From the NCBI GenBank assembly GCA_903953145.1, contig CAJBIL010000524.1:1-6271 (forward strand): 6,271 nucleotides of DNA. Reading direction: 5' to 3'. This document shows, piece after piece, positions 5,624 to 6,271 of the stretch (position 1 is the stretch's first letter; each line of letters opens with the position of its first letter). The position numbers and the translations under genes were made by a program. The DNA is from an uncultured beta proteobacterium (GTDB lineage Bacteria > Pseudomonadota > Gammaproteobacteria > Burkholderiales > Rhodocyclaceae). The notes beneath the pieces are model-generated. The model saw only the letters and a list, made by a program, of their open reading frames with translations, ran no database searches and was not told where the DNA came from.

Positions 5624-5954
5624 CGCAATCCGCGCAGAACGGCGCCGGATCGGCTTCCAGGCGCGCCGGAGGAATTTCCGTACCGCAGCGACAGCACTCA
5701 CCTTAGCTGCCGTCGGCGACGCGATCATGCACCGCCTCGGTCTTGCGAATCTCCGTGCTCAGACGCTCGGCCAGACCAGCCGCCATCGCCTGCTGCCGCA
5801 TGGCATCCGTGCGCGACAACCGGCCTCGCGTGGTGTGGTCGAGTTCAACGGTTGCGGCGGCGGCTGTGCAGATCAACTCCCCGCGCAGGGTGGCGAACCG
5901 ACTTTCCAGCAGCGCCGCGGTCTCGCCAGCACCAACTTTCAGGGGTGTCTTCAT
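5613..5954 (-). pseudogene. DksA/TraR-type C4 zinc-finger protein interrupted by an in-frame TAA
   Basis: Reading from ATG at 5954 gives 83 residues, a TAA at 5705-5703, then 29 more in the same frame to TAA at 5615-5613. The N-terminal part shows RFATLRGEL, AAAATVELD, TTRGRLSRTDAMRQQAMA and a charged helix, the pattern of short DksA/TraR relatives that bind in the RNA polymerase secondary channel. Past the stop the zinc finger is complete: GECCRCG then PFCADC (C-x2-C ... C-x2-C), with IPPARLEADP between. The family normally has Tyr in GSYGEC, so the stop is one base from TAC or TAT. The spacing between cysteine pairs (16) seems one residue shorter than the usual 17. The truncated product would lack the whole zinc finger. 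Recent pseudogene or sequencing error; readthrough is less likely. No good ribosome site is visible. Confidence 0.82.
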
Positions 5955-5991
5955 CCATCAGCGCAGCAACAAAGTGGGAACGGTCGCCGAA

Positions 5992-6032
5992 CGTAGCCGG
6001 TCCGAAGTCTTGCTGCCGAGAAACAGGCTACG
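5992..6032. repeat. 7-bp inverted repeat upstream of the zinc-finger gene
   Basis: CGTAGCC (5992-5998) and GGCTACG (6026-6032) are perfect inverse complements 27 bases apart, lying 38-78 bases upstream of the zinc-finger ATG. It could form a 5'-leader stem on the minus-strand transcript or be a protein site. Chance pairing is possible. Confidence 0.35.
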
Positions 6033-6051
6033 CGGCGGCGAGTGGGCGTAG

Positions 6052-6069
6052 GCGCCTGCCGGCGGGCGC
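6052..6069 (-). terminator. GC-rich dyad downstream of the thioredoxin-like gene
   Basis: GCGCCTGCC and GGCGGGCGC form an 18-bp dyad with one mismatched pair, 36-53 bases after the stop of the thioredoxin-like gene. There is no T-run after it, so it is only a weak transcription-end candidate. Confidence 0.3.
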
Positions 6070-6104
6070 TCTAACCTGGCCTTCGCCAACTGAAGCCGCT
6101 CCCC

Positions 6105-6271
6105 TTACGCCGGTTCCGTGATGAGGCTATCAATGTCCGCGACCATCTGCTGGTCCGGCTCGACGCCAAAATGCTGTTTGCGCAAACGCCCGGCCCGGTC
6201 GATCAGCAGGCTTGTCGGCGTGCCTTGCATCGCGTAGGCGTGCATGGTTTGGGGGATCGGTCCGTCAGCAC
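6105..6271 (-). CDS. TlpA/redoxin-type thioredoxin-fold protein, C-terminal part (truncated by window edge)
   Basis: The last 54 residues of a minus-strand gene entering from the right edge and ending at TAA 6107-6105. The sequence MQGTPTSLLIDRAGRLR followed by KQHFG is the end of a thioredoxin fold: the GTP motif holds the cis-proline that faces the active-site cysteines, then the LIDRAGRLR strand-turn and a closing helix ending in MVADIDSLI. This pattern is typical of TlpA/ResA/AhpC-TSA-like redoxins, which reduce disulfides or peroxides, often in the periplasm. The CxxC region and any signal peptide lie outside the window, so subtype and location cannot be decided. It is on the same strand as the zinc-finger gene, 150 bp upstream of it; the intervening dyad suggests they may not be cotranscribed. 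Confidence 0.7.
   Translation of the reverse strand, partial: ADGPIPQTMHAYAMQGTPTSLLIDRAGRLRKQHFGVEPDQQMVADIDSLITEPA

Noticed and set aside
5595..6121. Overlapping plus-strand frames of 89-133 codons
   Set aside because: They are antisense to the zinc-finger gene and its upstream region, arginine-rich, and have no supporting start signals or motifs.

Overview
The window looks like a piece of a proteobacterial chromosome, most likely betaproteobacterial. It is GC-rich, carries a beta/gamma-type AcnB sequence and a SufT-type Fe-S assembly protein, and has a MocR regulator typical of proteobacteria. The taxonomic call rests on remembered protein families, not on a search.

Layout, left to right. 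(1) Positions 1-170, minus strand: the N-terminal part of a SufT-like protein, running off the left edge. (2) 179-820, minus: an in-frame internal fragment of aconitase B that lacks both ends and all cluster cysteines. Its right break lies 2 bp from a repeat, and its left end abuts sufT so closely that sufT has no conventional start. (3) 821-1269: a gene-free stretch with two copies of a 53-bp interspersed repeat, two strong palindromes and two overlapping hairpins. (4) 1270-3879, minus: benE-like transporter followed 57 bp later by glyA-type serine hydroxymethyltransferase, apparently one operon. (5) 3880-4015: a 136-bp divergent control region with 22-bp-spaced direct repeats and a perfect dyad. 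(6) 4016-5491, plus: a MocR/GntR-type regulator with a PLP-binding aminotransferase-like domain. (7) 5613-5954, minus: a DksA/TraR-type zinc-finger protein interrupted by one in-frame TAA just before its first cysteines. (8) 6105-6271, minus: the C-terminus of a TlpA/redoxin-type thioredoxin-fold protein, running off the right edge.

The coherent functional unit is mocR <-> benE-glyA. A PLP-sensing regulator sits head-to-head with a membrane transporter and a PLP-dependent one-carbon/amino-acid enzyme. This suggests a regulated uptake-and-conversion module for a substrate that is not yet defined; that reading is inference. The flanks look like accessory or remodelled DNA: a gene fragment, a gene with a nonsense codon, repeats and palindromes.
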